Shown in pieces: positions 48,495-61,278 of a stretch of 64,000 nucleotides of DNA. This DNA comes from Muricea muricata (lineage: Eukaryota; Cnidaria; Anthozoa; Malacalcyonacea; Plexauridae). The translations under genes and the position numbers were made by a program. The stretch spans positions 8,942,532-9,006,531 of the forward strand of contig OY979724.1 of assembly GCA_963855995.1 (NCBI GenBank), in the 5' to 3' direction. Every line of letters starts with the position of its first letter. The first letter of the stretch is position 1. Below the pieces are notes generated by a model. It was not told where the DNA came from. It ran no database searches and saw nothing but the letters and a program-made list of their open reading frames with translations.

Positions 48495-50117
48495 TAAATT
48501 ATTCGTAACTATCATCTCATGACTTAATTCTTTCTACTATTGCAAAGGGTGATGGGATGTAAAAAAAACGCACAAGAAGAGAAAAGAATGAACGATCCTG
48601 GACGGCAAGACCCACAAAACAACAATCCACAAGAATAAGAAGACACGACATTGTAATAGAAAGTAGTGGTAATGTGCAAGTTAGTAGAAAACAAGATACT
48701 TATTATTGAGGGATCAAAGAGGATTTAATAGATATTTCTCGTTAATGAAAAAGAGAAGACAGCAAATTAAGTGAAAAAAAATGGATTGAAATAACATTGA
48801 TATCAAATACATTCAACAAAATAATTAAATAGAATATCTAGGAGTTTGGCAGTCAATTTTCGAGTCAAAAAACAGGTAAAAATATGGTAAATGTCGACAG
48901 TATTTTTTAAAGAAACAATACCTTAACGCCTGGAAATTTCGTCTCTAACATTTGGATTTGGATATTTCTAAAAACAAAACAAAATAACACGTAGGATTGA
49001 ACGTTTTACAAAAATAAGTTTCGTGATAATGCCACTAAATTATAGTTGATGCATTTTGTCACTATTCTTGGTTTGCACATGACGTCATTTCGTGTGATTG
49101 GGCGCCATCTTGGTTGACTCTGCAGATTACTTCAGCTGTTTACAGCGAAGTACTTGTGTCAATTTACTATTTCATCGTTAGTTTTAGCGTATTATGAATG
49201 ATACTTTAAAGATGTATGGCTCGATAGGATCAGATATAATGAATAGATACTTTGTGGTTGCCATGTGTTTCAAACGTCAACAAAGATGGCGTCGATTGCA
49301 AACGATCAATTCCGTCGTTCTACCTTTAAAAAATGTGTTCTCTGGTTAAAAAGCGAGAAAATGTGACTTGTATTCCAATTCACCGTAGCAAAACAAATGG
49401 TGGCATGTCGATTTTACCAGAATTTAATGCGGGTATCAATCAAGAATACCAGTGAAATGATATTTAAGATAAGCTAATGGACGGAATTTTAACACAAGTG
49501 ACAAAATAACCTATCTGTCTGTTCCTCAAACGAGGTTAATTTACCTTAAGTTTTTAAACGATTTCAGACCGCAAGGCATTCTGGTAAAATCAACACCCGC
49601 CATCTTTTTGCTACATTAAATTCCCAAGGGAATATATCATTTCTTTGTTTCTTAGCTAATTTGGTTCATACATCCATGCAAATCAGTAGGATCATTATAT
49701 TTTTTTGTGCATTTTAAATTCCCATGGGAATACGGCATGCTTTGTTTCAATGGTGATGCGTCTGTTTATGGTAATTACTGCATAATGCGAATCCTCTTTG
49801 ATTATTAATATGATAAGTATCTTGGTGCTTTCAGATTTGTTTTGGTAAGCAGGAACAATGAAGTCATTGTTTGTGTACACTAAAGCAAATTACGAAGGTG
49901 GTTTGAGAGCAGCTGCGAGGTACCATGCAAATGAAGGCGTTTCGGTTAAATAAGTGTGAGAATTACGGCATTAAAAATTGCATGTCATCTACACTTAAGG
50001 ATATAAGTTGCCAAAAAAAAAAACAACTTTAGTGAATCTGTTGAGTTTCAATTGCTTTTTATTTTTGCCTAATTCTCATGCTTATTTGACCCAGCCTTGG
50101 ACTTTGGTAAGTATCAG

Positions 50118-50357
50118 GGGCCGGTTGTATCACAGGCGTTTAGCTTAAACGGTGGATAAGTCAAAAATATGAAACACGTTTCCATGTTGTATAAACAAAC
50201 CAGCTGAAGTTATTTGACCTGAGAAGAACAATTATATATAAAACTAAATATTTATTCTATTTCAACTCATAATTTCGGTTCCGTACTAGGTGTAAAACTG
50301 ATTTTTAAATTTCACTTATCCACCGTTTAAGCTAAACGCCTTTGATACAACCGGCCC
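50118..50357. mobile_element. PIF/Harbinger-like MITE (right arm)
   Basis: Mirror of 34756-34995, flanked by CAG on both sides (complement of CTG). Confidence 0.85.
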
Positions 50358-51192
50358 CAGGTTTATATTTACTCCGGAACAGTTAACACAACGAAAAGCC
50401 CATGCCCATTCAGCTAAGGTTTTACGTTTGAAAATTCAATCAAAAACTCAGTCTAAGTGGGTTTAAGTAGCTAGAGATAACGTAATTTATCTTTTTATTT
50501 TGCTTTTTTGTTTATAACGTAATTTATTAGCTAAATGTATGGACTGCGAGGGTGTGCGCCGTGTGTAAGTTGCATGGAGTTAGGTTTATTAAAGGAATTA
50601 AAATTTTTGAAAGTATGCTTAAAAACCAAAATCTGTCGTCACTTCTAACAAAACAGTTAAGAGTAGGTTTCAACATCAACTAAATTGATCTATACTATTA
50701 ACTAAGAAAAATGCGAATTAAGTTTTATATTTTGCAAGCAAATTTTAAATAGAATTCTCACCTGTTTTTATGTACGAGCTTTTTCTGTTTACGTTTGATC
50801 TAAAATATCCAAATAAATTGCATTTAAAATGCATACTTTACCGAAATTTTAACTCTTTTAATTTTCGAAATTGGGTGGCAGTCGGGGTGGTGGTGGTGCA
50901 TGCGGGTTTATCAGCTGTGAGTGACTGTGCGATGGTGAGGAAAGTGAAGGTAACGAATGGAATGCAGGAGCTTAGAACTGAGGAAGACAGCTTAGAACTG
51001 AGGCAGGTAGGCAGTTGGTAGGATCAGCGGGGGGCACTTGACATTTTGGCTTTGGGAATCAAATTTGCATGCTAAGTACTTAAGTCACTAACGTTTGTTG
51101 TTTTAATTTGTTAGGTACGCGCGGCTGCTCTCTAGGGAAGATCAACTTAGCAATTGTATTAGCACTTGCAAAGTTGGTCTTCTCTTTGCCGG

Positions 51193-51310
51193 CTACCCCG
51201 GCCAGTTCTCCGAGTGCTACTTCCACCGTGAATAAGTAGAAGTACTTGTACTACATGTATAAGTACTTCTACTTAGGTGGAAGTGGCACTTGGGGAGCTG
51301 GCCGGGGTAG
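51193..51310. repeat. 118-bp hairpin element (right arm)
   Basis: Mirror of 33803-33920, same length and same stem. Confidence 0.85.
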
Positions 51311-54300
51311 GGGGATTTTTTTTATTCAATTTCTCAATTCCCATGGGAATTGAATTTTTAATTAAAAAGGGGTCACAAGTAAATTTTGTAAACAATTTAT
51401 TGAAAAAATTTGTAAAGATTACATACAATTTGAATAACAATAAAAAGAGATTAACTACCACACATTGTACTTATTAAAATAACAACAGAAGAAAACAGAA
51501 CATGGCAGAGAGAACAATAACACAAGTGAATGAACAAAGTCCTAAAAAACTTGGGTCTTTTCAACGTAAGTAAATGTTTATACTTCAAAATATATTATAA
51601 CAATGAAACAACTTGAAGTGATAAATTTTGAGAGTTTTGCAAAGGTTTACCCAGCATATAACGAGTTGTTTCACAATTACAAAGAAAAACATGTGGCTCA
51701 AAACATGCAACTGATAGAGATGACCAGAAGGCTTAACAAGTCTAAGTAGAAAGGTTTTCAAAAGTTAGTCACATTTTTATAACCATATGTAACTACCCTG
51801 TCAACTCTCCCAGTGGGAAGAACCGGAGTACCCGGAGAAAACCCACGAGTTTTGGCGGAGCGTTGACCAACGCTTTTTCAAATACAGCCACCCTCACAGA
51901 AGAAAGGTATTTTTGTCAAAAGAAAAATATCATTTTTAATCAATTGTGCTTTTATAAGTCAGAAAAAATACATGCACGAATTACCAACGAATTTTGATGG
52001 CTTTGAGACATGTAACGTGGGCACATAATTCTTCCTAAAAATACTTTTTTGTACTCGAAACAACCCTTCAAAACGTCGAAAAACAACGAAGAAACGATTT
52101 TTTTATAAATTCCAAATTGACCAAGCTGTAATGTTCGGAGCCACATTTTTCTTATTGCGTTTCTAACCTGACAATGTGAAATGCACTAAACATTGCTACC
52201 TTTATTTTTTTTAACAAAAAATTCAAAAATACATAGAATAAAAACCAAGCATTTTTAGAATATTGTGTGTAGCACGACATTTTTCAGAAACCAATCTCTT
52301 ACACTTTTCTTTGCATAACAGTGCATGCGATCTATTTTTTGCAAAAAAATACAAAGAAAGTCTCAGACATCTCATTTTTCTAGTGGGCACAAGAACAGAA
52401 GCTTTTTGTTCAAATTGTGATAATTTATTTGAGATAACTTTGGGCAAAATTCTATTTTTCATTGAAAACAGCCGAAAAATCAATGCTTTGGCTTTGCCCA
52501 GCAACTAATGAAGTCACTCGATAGTGAAGTTGCTTTATATACAATTGATAATTTCAGTGTTAAAGAGACCAAAATAAAAGTAGAAATACATAACTTAGAT
52601 TGATCTTGGATTGAAAAGTAAAAAATTTATTCGAAGAATCAATTTAAATTTAGTCTTTTTGGAAGGTACCATTGTCAGGTTAGGAACATATCTCTTTGAA
52701 GTATAAATTCATCTTTACTTACTTGTTGAAAAGACTATATTCAAGAGCCATGTAAACCTGTTTTCTTATATTATTATTACCACGCAAGTATTACAAAGTG
52801 GAATATTTGAAATGTAAACTTGAACTGAAGCAAAGGAAATGCACATACAAATTCAGAAATATTTCAATTGCCAAAATACAAATTCACCACAACCAAACAA
52901 TATAAAAAGTTCCAGTAGGCAATATGTTGTAATTTTAATTAAGAAACTTATAAAGTAATAAATCATACAGGAAACACAAAAGAAATCATTTTCTCATCTT
53001 ACAGAATCGGTATTTTCAAAATCACTTTGCTATAGATCTGATGTATAAAATTGACGAGTTTCACAAGCCATTTACAACATTCGCATCTGTGTATGTCAGA
53101 TATCTCGCCTTCAGCTTGGGTTTGTATATCCGATACAACCCGGTCACTTGTATTGTAAATAGTACAAATCAAAATTGTTATCAAATCAAAGTCTCAAACT
53201 AATTTAAATTATTCTACTCCATATAATGCCAGACAGTTTTACTTTTTCTCAGAAAAGACCTTATGTTCAACAAGGTAAATTTGGCATGTTAATTAAGAAG
53301 TCTGTAAAATTTGAAATTGCATAGTATCAACTAAAAGCTTCATGTGACTTAAAACTTTTTCAAGTCGATGTAATACGAAGAACTCTGGTAAAGTATTTAC
53401 TGTATCCAGGCATCAATAGAAAACTTTTAAAATTAAAAATTGTAGTTACTTATACTTATTATTGGCCGACATCTGTACTGCTTGTTTATCTAGAAAATCT
53501 GGCATACTGTCAATTTTTTTAGTCCAAGGAAACTTTTTTACTCTTAAATTCTTACATCCGCCACATCTTTTCTTTGCTAATAAAAAGAGCCCACAGAATT
53601 TATTTGGCAAGTTGTGGTTTTCTTTTTCATTTAAGATATGTAATTAATTGATAAAGTTAAAGAACAACTGCATCAGTTCATCTCAATTCCAAACAAGTTC
53701 CACTTTGTAAACAAAAGACAATATGCTAGCTTATTTTGTCCTTAATAAGTAGTTCATCTTAAAGTTTGAAAGTCAACATTCTAGTACAAAATCACAAAGT
53801 CTGTATCTAAGATAAATTACCAGTAGTATAAAATATTACAAAGTATTTTTTTAACTTTAAAGGGTCCAATATAACATTGAGAACTATTGTGATTTTCAAA
53901 TGAACTTTCCAAACTTTCAAATGAACACTCAAAGCCAGCTTAAACAAAAGATGATTGAGATAGTAAACCAGGAAATAACATAGGTGTTGTAATTTTTTAT
54001 CAAAAATATGATATAGTGCATATAACAGAAACATTTCAATTAAAAAGTAGAAATATATTTCCTGTGGTTAGTTTTAATTGCTATATATATTGAAATTTTA
54101 GTATAATAATGGATGTTTTTGTTTCTGGCAAAGTCACCTCAATCTCCTTATGTTTAACCAACATTACAAAGTCAAATAATGACAAACACGAATGATTAAA
54201 CACAAATTTATATTTTAATGGGTAAAAATAAATATGTCCAAATTAGTATAATCATGCATATAGGTCTAGTAGGGTACCAATTTTTAGAAACAGAATTGTG

Positions 54301-55034
54301 TTGTTTAGAGGCATAACATATAAAATTGCTAGATTTGATATTTCAGTTTTTTAAGAAAGCCTTTTGTATGTGTTTTCATGAACTCTTGGGCCATAATTCA
54401 ATTGATTTGACCAAATAAGATTCTAACTTTCTTTTAAAACACAGTTCATCATTATTTGACTTTTTCTAAGATTAAAATGCTTCTGGAGCACATGAGATTC
54501 CACGGTATGTGTACCCACAAAATAATCATCAAATTAGGTGAGAATGAAACCGTCATGTCCAAAATTATACTGTCCCAAATTGTCCCATATTCAATATTGT
54601 ACATGCAATATTCCAATACCTTTAACAATTTCATTTTTCATAATCTGCCAGTTGTTGAGAGGAGGTTAAGCATTTTGTCGATCTACAAACAAATTTCAAA
54701 GAATTCTATTGAAGATAGATAACTGAAATGGTAAACAAACTGCAAAAGATAACAATGCAAGTGGTTGTGTAAAAACTAAAGACCACGTAAAGTCGGCCAT
54801 TCTGTACAGTGTTTGGATTTGACAGTTTGAATTTTAATTGCCTCAAGAAAAGTCTAAAAGGCATTAAAAACATAACATTCCTTGTTCTTTTTTAACCTCC
54901 CGACCTTGCACGACTCCCACATCCTGCTCCGTCTCCTCCTATCCACCTCCCACCCTCAAGGCCCTGTCACACGGTGCAATTTTTCTTGCACTTGTAACTG
55001 CTCCGTCTCCTTCTCTATCCACCTCTTACCCTTA

Positions 55035-55463
55035 AGGCCCTGTCACACGGTGCACTTTTCCTTGCATTCACCGTAGCAAAAAAGATGGCGACATGTCGAT
55101 TTTACCAGAATGCATTGCAGGTATCAAGAAAGAATACGTGGGAAAAGATGACAAGAAACAAAGCTACTGGATTGAAATTTTAACACAAGTGTGAAAATAA
55201 CCTATTGTCTTCTGTCTGTTCTTCAAAAGACGTTAATTTGCCTTTTTAAACAATTTCAGACTGCCATGCACTCTGGTAAAATCGACATTTGCCATCTTTT
55301 TTGCTACAGGGAAAATCTACTCTTAAGTAAATTTGTGACAAATGTTTGGTACGTTAAAAAACCCCAGCAAACTGTGATGGAAACTTGCATTTGTCAATTT
55401 TACATCTCCCAATAGTAGAATTGCATTTCAAGTTGCAAGAAAAATTGCATTGTGACAGGACCT
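55035..55463. mobile_element. CCTGTCACA-type MITE (right arm)
   Basis: Mirror of 29753-30182. A tandem extra right end lies at about 54958-55034 (AAGGCCCTGTCACACGGTGC twice). Confidence 0.8.
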
Positions 55464-55654
55464 TTATTCTCCAGTGTTCCCGCCAACCTGCTCCCACCAT
55501 TAGATGGAAAGTCCTTTTTTCACTACATTTTAGTAATTAGGCTACCCCCCCTCCTCTCACAAGTCTGTAATCGCCTGACGAAATCAATTGGTCGACAGTC
55601 AAAGGCATGTTTTGTAATCGAAATTCACAAAATTAAAATTAAATTGCCTTTTTT

Positions 55655-56357
55655 CAATAAATTTGAACCAGAACCAACTCTATACATAGAACTGTCTCAG
55701 CATACTTTCTTCGACAATCTCAACAATTCAAGACCTCATTCAGTTTCTATAGCGGATTTCATGGTATTATTATCGAACCAACTTCAACTGAAAACGGTAG
55801 CCTTAATCTTACATGCGACCATAGCCATGCTTGGAAAGCACAAACTTACAATACTCGAAAATTGTACTTATTTCCAGTCTGATCTCTCAAAAATCGATCT
55901 CTATGCACAATCTAAGTACTTTTCTACAAATAATGATAGAAAATAAAGCATATTACCTTAAAACAAAGTTAGGATGCATGAAAATTTAGAGGACTTTCAA
56001 GGAGCAAAATCTTCGAGCTAGAGAAAAATTTTGAAAAAATAGTATTCGGAAAATCTTCGAGCAGCGTCGGAAACCGACGAATTCCGAGGAACGCCGAAAC
56101 TACCACTTTGTGTCGACATGCTCCGAGCAAGTTCCTTGTTCCTGATTCAGAAGAAGCTGTATCACAGATCAGATATATACAGATAGGGAACTCGCACTCA
56201 ATAACCTCAATTTTTGTGTCCCCGTGCTCACGTCATTCCACGCGCCACGCAAATTGCTCTGGCAAGTGTCGTTCGTCGTGTTTTCAGTCAAAAGCATAGG
56301 AAAAACGCCGTTCGAAAGTACAAAAATGAATATTTTTGCGAAGTTCCTTCACCGATC
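55655..56357. other. between palindrome end and flank repeat
   Basis: No supported gene. A 164-codon open frame (55452-55946) runs across the palindrome end and has AT-driven composition. 55945-56120 is an inverted, diverged copy of 20040-20260 (CGTCGGAAACCGACGAATTC region). Confidence 0.45.
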
Positions 56358-56780
56358 TTCATTTTGTATGTATGTAGATATTTCAGTAGAATTTGCGTTT
56401 GATTCTTGTGTAGAAATTTCTAAATTTCCTTAAAAGTAGGAATAAACCAGAAAATGACGGAAACACGCTCTCAAAACTTCACCGCGACACATCGCTGGAA
56501 TTTGTCGTTTTAAAGCATTTTGCATGAGAATCTTTGCACGTAAAACCTTCTTGCGGTTTAGATGTTCTAGCATGCACGTTTAAATGCGTGTTTTGTTGAC
56601 ACATTTCGCTAGAAATTGAGTTTAAACGCCGTGTTTAGGTCGGCTCACGCGTTTTGTGCCAGCGGTATCACCCATGAGCGCTGCACCGACTTCTGACACC
56701 GAAAAAAAATAAAAAAAAAAAAAAAAAAACAGAAACGGGGCGAATTTAAAACTCCGCCTCGCCTACGGCAGGCGGAGTAA
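56358..56780 (+). repeat. 410-bp flank repeat, right copy
   Basis: Direct copy of 29157-29563 including the terminal hairpin ACTCCGCCT-loop-AGGCGGAGT. The only notable length differences are a longer A-run near 56703-56729 and small indels. Confidence 0.8.
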
Positions 56781-57275
56781 TAACTTGCATCAGCAGAAAG
56801 CTCGTAAAAAACTAGATATAAGACATTCAAATGGTCACCTCGATTTTTCAAGCGGTTTTCAAGTTATTGATCGTTCAAACTACGAAAAAATGCTAAAATC
56901 GCGCAAAAAACCTGGGCACTAGTATAGAAATATACTTTCAAAGGCTGATAACTCACTAAGAATTGGAAAAATTGGGGTGGCCATTTAAATGTCTTATATT
57001 TAGTTTTTTACGAGCTTTCTGTTGATTCAAGTTATTTTTTGTAAAATTGAACTTGAAATATCACCTTTCTTGACAGTAATACAGTTTTATAGTAACATCG
57101 TAGAAAAACGTGTTGGCAAGAGCCCACAAGAAATTTCAACGCGGCCAACATTCAAAAATATACTTACTAACCTTAAAGGAACAAGATAAAACCAAAATGG
57201 AATTGTCCCACGATATGGTAAGTAAACATGCTTTTCGGTACCTCTATCTGCCGGACTATTTGTAAAAGTCATCTA

Positions 57276-58870
57276 CAATCAAATTTTCGTTTAGTTTCCA
57301 ATATGTTGAAATAGTATGTAACATTACTTTTCTCCTTATTTTATGACGGTTGACTGAATATGAGTGAGCTGTTACCAACTGGACCGACGTCACGTTTATA
57401 AAGAGAATGATGACCATGCAGATGAAACCATTATAAACAGCATGATTAAACGTAACCAACCGAAGCCATGAAGATGCAAAGATAGAGTTGGGGTAAGTTT
57501 GTTGGTTTTATGTTGTCGTTTCCATTTTCTTAGTCTGTTCAGTTTTCGTTTCAATGCCGGTAGTGCAGTCATAAGATCGCAAAAACATAGGTGCTACATT
57601 ACTATATTTTCTAAGGTTTTGTTATGCCACGCATGTTACTAAGTTTTAACAAAAAAAATGCCCCTGGAGGGGACCTAATTAGAGTGGACCTAATTAGGTT
57701 TCCAGGTTCAATTCCTGGAGACACATAGATATGCCGTAACTGATACACACTAACTATATTAATGTATAGTTAGCAGAGGTGAGTAAACTGAACATGAACT
57801 AGTACTAGGTACTTACAGTTTAACTAATCCCACTAACCACCCCCGACCATTTGAATTTCCACCCTTACCAGTTTTCGTAGCTTTATAGTTCTCACTGTTG
57901 TCTGTTGATTACTGTTGTCTGTTGATTCTATAGTATACCAGACCAGACTAACCTTAGCTTACAAAGGTAACTCTAGTCTACCTTAGTAGTAGACTAGAGT
58001 TACGTTAGTTAACTAAGGTGGAGTTACTACCTCTACTCTACTCTGGAGTTACTAATTCCACCTTAGTTAACTAACGTAACTCTAGTCTACCATTAAGGTA
58101 GACTAGAGTTACCTTTGTTAACTAAGGTTAGTCTGGCCTGGTATACTATAGAAGACTAGACTTACCTGCTGCGCATGGCATGTAGGTTTACCACCTAATG
58201 TTAACCGTAATCAACAGACAACAGTGAGAACTATAAAGCTACGAAAACTGGTAGGGGTGGAAACTCAAATGGTCGGGGGTGGTTAGTGGGATTAGTTAAA
58301 CTGTAAGTACCTAGTACTAGTTCATATTCAGTTTACTTACCTCTGCTAACTATACATTAATATAGTTAGTGTGTATCAGTTACGGCATATCTATGTGTCT
58401 CCAGGAATTGAACCTGGAAACCTAATTAGGTCCACTCTAATTAGGTCCCCTCCAGGGGCATCTTTTGTTAAAACGTAGTAATAAGGTTACAGGCGTGTAA
58501 CATTACTAAACAGAAATATAGCAATAACATTAAACGCTGACAAAAAACACTGTCGTAACATAGTAAAACAGAACAAAATATAGTAATGTGCCCAACTATG
58601 TTTTTGTGTGGTTTCGTGTGCTTTTGACTGCAACTACCGGCATTGAAACGAAAGCTGAACTGACAAAGAAAATGGAAACGGCAAAATAAAATCAACAAAC
58701 TTACTTTCGCTCGTGGCTTCGGTTGGTCTACGTTGGTGGCATTCTCTCTTCATAGAACATCACGACGGTCCAGTAGGTAACATCCTCACTCATATCCAGT
58801 CAACCATCATAAAATAGGGAGAAAAGTAATGTTACAAAATATTGGACACTAACGAAAATTTGATTGTCTT
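57276..58870. repeat. 1.6-kb palindrome within the outer arm
   Basis: The core 57659-58461 is nearly perfect (TGCCCCTGGAGGGGACCTAA at one end, its complement at the other). Further inverted stems at the centre are built from GTAACTCTAGTCTACC and CTTAGTTAACTAA. Outside it, 57276-57560 and 58640-58870 are two Q modules facing each other. Each arm of the core holds CCAGG-TTCAATT-CCTGG, identical in form to a tRNA T arm (57702-57718, and 58401-58417 inverted). Confidence 0.8.
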
Positions 58871-58934
58871 TGACAAACCGTACTTTGATATTATTATAGT
58901 ATTTGCATCTTGACATCTTCTGACAGACACGGCT

Positions 58935-59095
58935 GCTGATTCATTTCTTGGGTCGATAAAATTCTTTCCTATTTTGTTCTATCATCCGTTGGTGGTTGGT
59001 ATATATTCACTTTATATTTAGTATCTTTTGAAAAAATAAACAATTACGATGTTTAGAGAACTGATTACAAAATAAGCAAAGAAAACTACGTTAAT
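58935..59095 (-). pseudogene. remnant of the KEFIST small-protein ORF (outer right)
   Basis: On the minus strand, RSFLCLFCNQFSKHRNCLFF matches the Cys-x2-Cys and HRN region of 46003-46362. The downstream part is frameshifted and stopped, though AAAGAATTTTATCGACC still echoes the conserved end. Confidence 0.6.
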
Positions 59096-60050
59096 AATTA
59101 TTAGAGAGGACTAACTATTTGTATGATCATTGTTTAAATAGATAATCACTGAGGCCAACGGTATCATTCGATATATTGCGTAAACCCAGGTCAGCTTGCT
59201 GTAATATGCGTCTTCTGCACATTTGTTTTTCTAGGATAAAACACCGTTATCGCGTTATGTTGTTGAGTTATTGAAGAAATGTTCCTCATACAATTATGCT
59301 TTTAAAATTCGCAGCACGCAGATTGTATTAATTTTGATAATGGTGTGTGCAGGCTGCATTACTTTCAATGATGCTGCGTGCTATTAAAAATATAGTAGCT
59401 AATGTTGACAATATTTTTAACGAAACAATACCTTAACGCCCGGAGATTGGGCTTCTAACATTTGGAGTTGAATATTTCTAAACACAAAACATGAATAATA
59501 TGTAAGTCATAACGTTTTGCAAAAATTAATTTCGTAATTAAACTAGTTAGTTGAAGCATTTTGTCATTATTCCGTCGCTCTATCTGAAAAAATGGGTTTA
59601 AATCTAGGTTCAATAATTGTGTACTATATAATTACAATGATTATCATGTGTTAAAAAAAGGACAAAATATGACTTGAAATTCTAATACCCGGGAAATATA
59701 TTATTTCTTTGTTACTTTTAGGTAATTTCATACATGCATGCATGAAAATCAGTAGGATTCATTATACAGGATGTATCAAAAAAGGTAACCGAAGTTCAGA
59801 ATGCTTTGACGCGTTAATTATTTAATCTACACAAAATATTCTTTTACAGTCAGAAAGACCAAGCTTTTAGCTTTCAATTGTGACCATTTTTGTGAAATTG
59901 TGACCATTTTGAGCAAATACGAATAAAATGAAAATAATCGATCTAAATGGCATATTTTCACCTCAGAACATTTCCAAGGTTCCCTGGAAAAAACCCCACA
60001 TTAATCACCGATTTGTCGCGAAAAACAATCAACGTGGCTATGTATAAATA

Positions 60051-61278
60051 GGCCGTGGGCTAGGAGGCAAAAAAGAGCTAGAAAAATATTTTCGTGACCC
60101 CCATCTGAGAAATACACTCTGTGTGACTTAGTGTGTTTGTGTATTTGATCACCAAAAAGTTCCCAGGCAAAAAACTTGTCCGATACTGAGAAAATGGATG
60201 ATTAGTGATGGTCTTCTAGTAAATTGTACTGCAAAAATCACAACAAAAACTGCGAAATTTTGAATTCAGTCACAACAGAAATGACTTGTACAATCAGGAG
60301 GCCAACAAAAAACTACATAAAAGACTTTTAAACACTTTTTTTGTTGCTTAAATTGTTTTCGAGTTATGCGCTCTCAAAATTTGTTTTTCGAACTATTACC
60401 CAGTTCTTTAATCGAGATTTAATTTATGCAGTCAAAATACTGCGTAATTTTGACAATTAAACAGCAATAACTGAAAAAACTATTTGAAGAATAAAAAAAC
60501 TGTTTAAAAGTCCTATATGTAGTTTTTATCACCTTTCTGGTGGTGTAAGTCATTTTGTATGGCGGTTGAATACAAAATTTTTGCTGTAATTTATGCAATA
60601 TAACATCCCTACTCAAGTAATCATCAATTTTCACAGTGTTGGGTACGAACTGATCTGACTGTGCGTAAAGGCCTGGAACTACAATCCGGAACAAAACATC
60701 TGCGACACTTCCTAATTTTCCAATCATTTAAACGTTAGGAGAAGACCCTCCCCATTCAATGTTGCTGACATACCCAAAACAATAGTTCACTAATCAAACA
60801 ACCTCTCAACATTGAATCGGGGGCAAGGGGGGGGGGGGAATTCGAGTGTTATCGGTTCATTTAACGGATTTTTTCTAAAGTTGATTTAGTGTCGCTAATA
60901 GTTTTGTTCCAGATTGTAGCTACTAAATAGAAATCCGATTTTCCTGTTTTTAATCACTTATATTTTTTATTTTCCTTTATGAAACTTGTTGATGCTCCGT
61001 AATTATGTTTAGTAAAGAAAATTGTAAGTCTGCCAGAAATTTAGAAACAAACTAAATTATATTTCATGAGGAAATTAGTAGTTTGCATCGAAAAATGAAT
61101 TTCTATTTGAAAACTAGTGCCAGTACTTTTTCGTGTTTTCAGATCAGCTAAAAAGTATTTTGATTGAAAACTTTTTTGGTGATTAAATACACGTATATCT
61201 AAATATTATGTCACACAGAATGTATTTCTCAGATGGCGGTCACAAAACAAAACAATTTGGCCTTATATCCTACGGCCT
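60051..61278. mobile_element. 1.23-kb foldback insertion in outer right arm
   Basis: About 110-bp imperfect terminal inverted repeats (GGCCGTGGGCTAGG at the left, complement of GGCCGTAGGATATAAGGCC at the right; both carry CCATCTGAGAAATACA and ATCACCAAAAA). A second inner inverted pair centres on about 60420 (AACTACATAAAAGACTTTTAAAC and its mirror). The outer left arm is continuous at the matching point (about 26245), which proves insertion. Possible short TAAA-type duplication. No recognised ORF. Confidence 0.75.

Larger units (their letters stand above)
42327..55654 (-). repeat. giant inner palindrome, right arm
   Basis: 13,328 bp, the inverted partner of 29564-41751. The 1,140 bp excess over the left arm is nearly all explained by extra blocks at about 42522-42555, 44328-44607, 47306-47670, 47752-47980, 48358-48494 and 53931-54037. 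Apart from the separate entries, intervals such as 46.8-47.3, 48.5-49.3, 51.5-53.9 and 54.1-55.0 kb hold AT-rich DNA without a supported gene. Confidence 0.95.

Noticed and set aside
29564..55654. Polinton/Maverick or other large virus-like transposon
   Set aside because: No protein-primed polymerase, retroviral-type integrase, ATPase or capsid-like frames are visible, and the inverted arms make up nearly the whole unit rather than short ends.
29564..55654. Simple read artefact (missed hairpin adapter)
   Set aside because: Arm-specific insertions with target duplications and empty sites cannot come from reading one molecule twice. A head-to-head join of two haplotypes is not excluded.
55452..55946. 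164-codon open reading frame
   Set aside because: It runs across the end of the palindrome arm, has AT-driven composition and shows no domain. The mirror arm does not conserve it.
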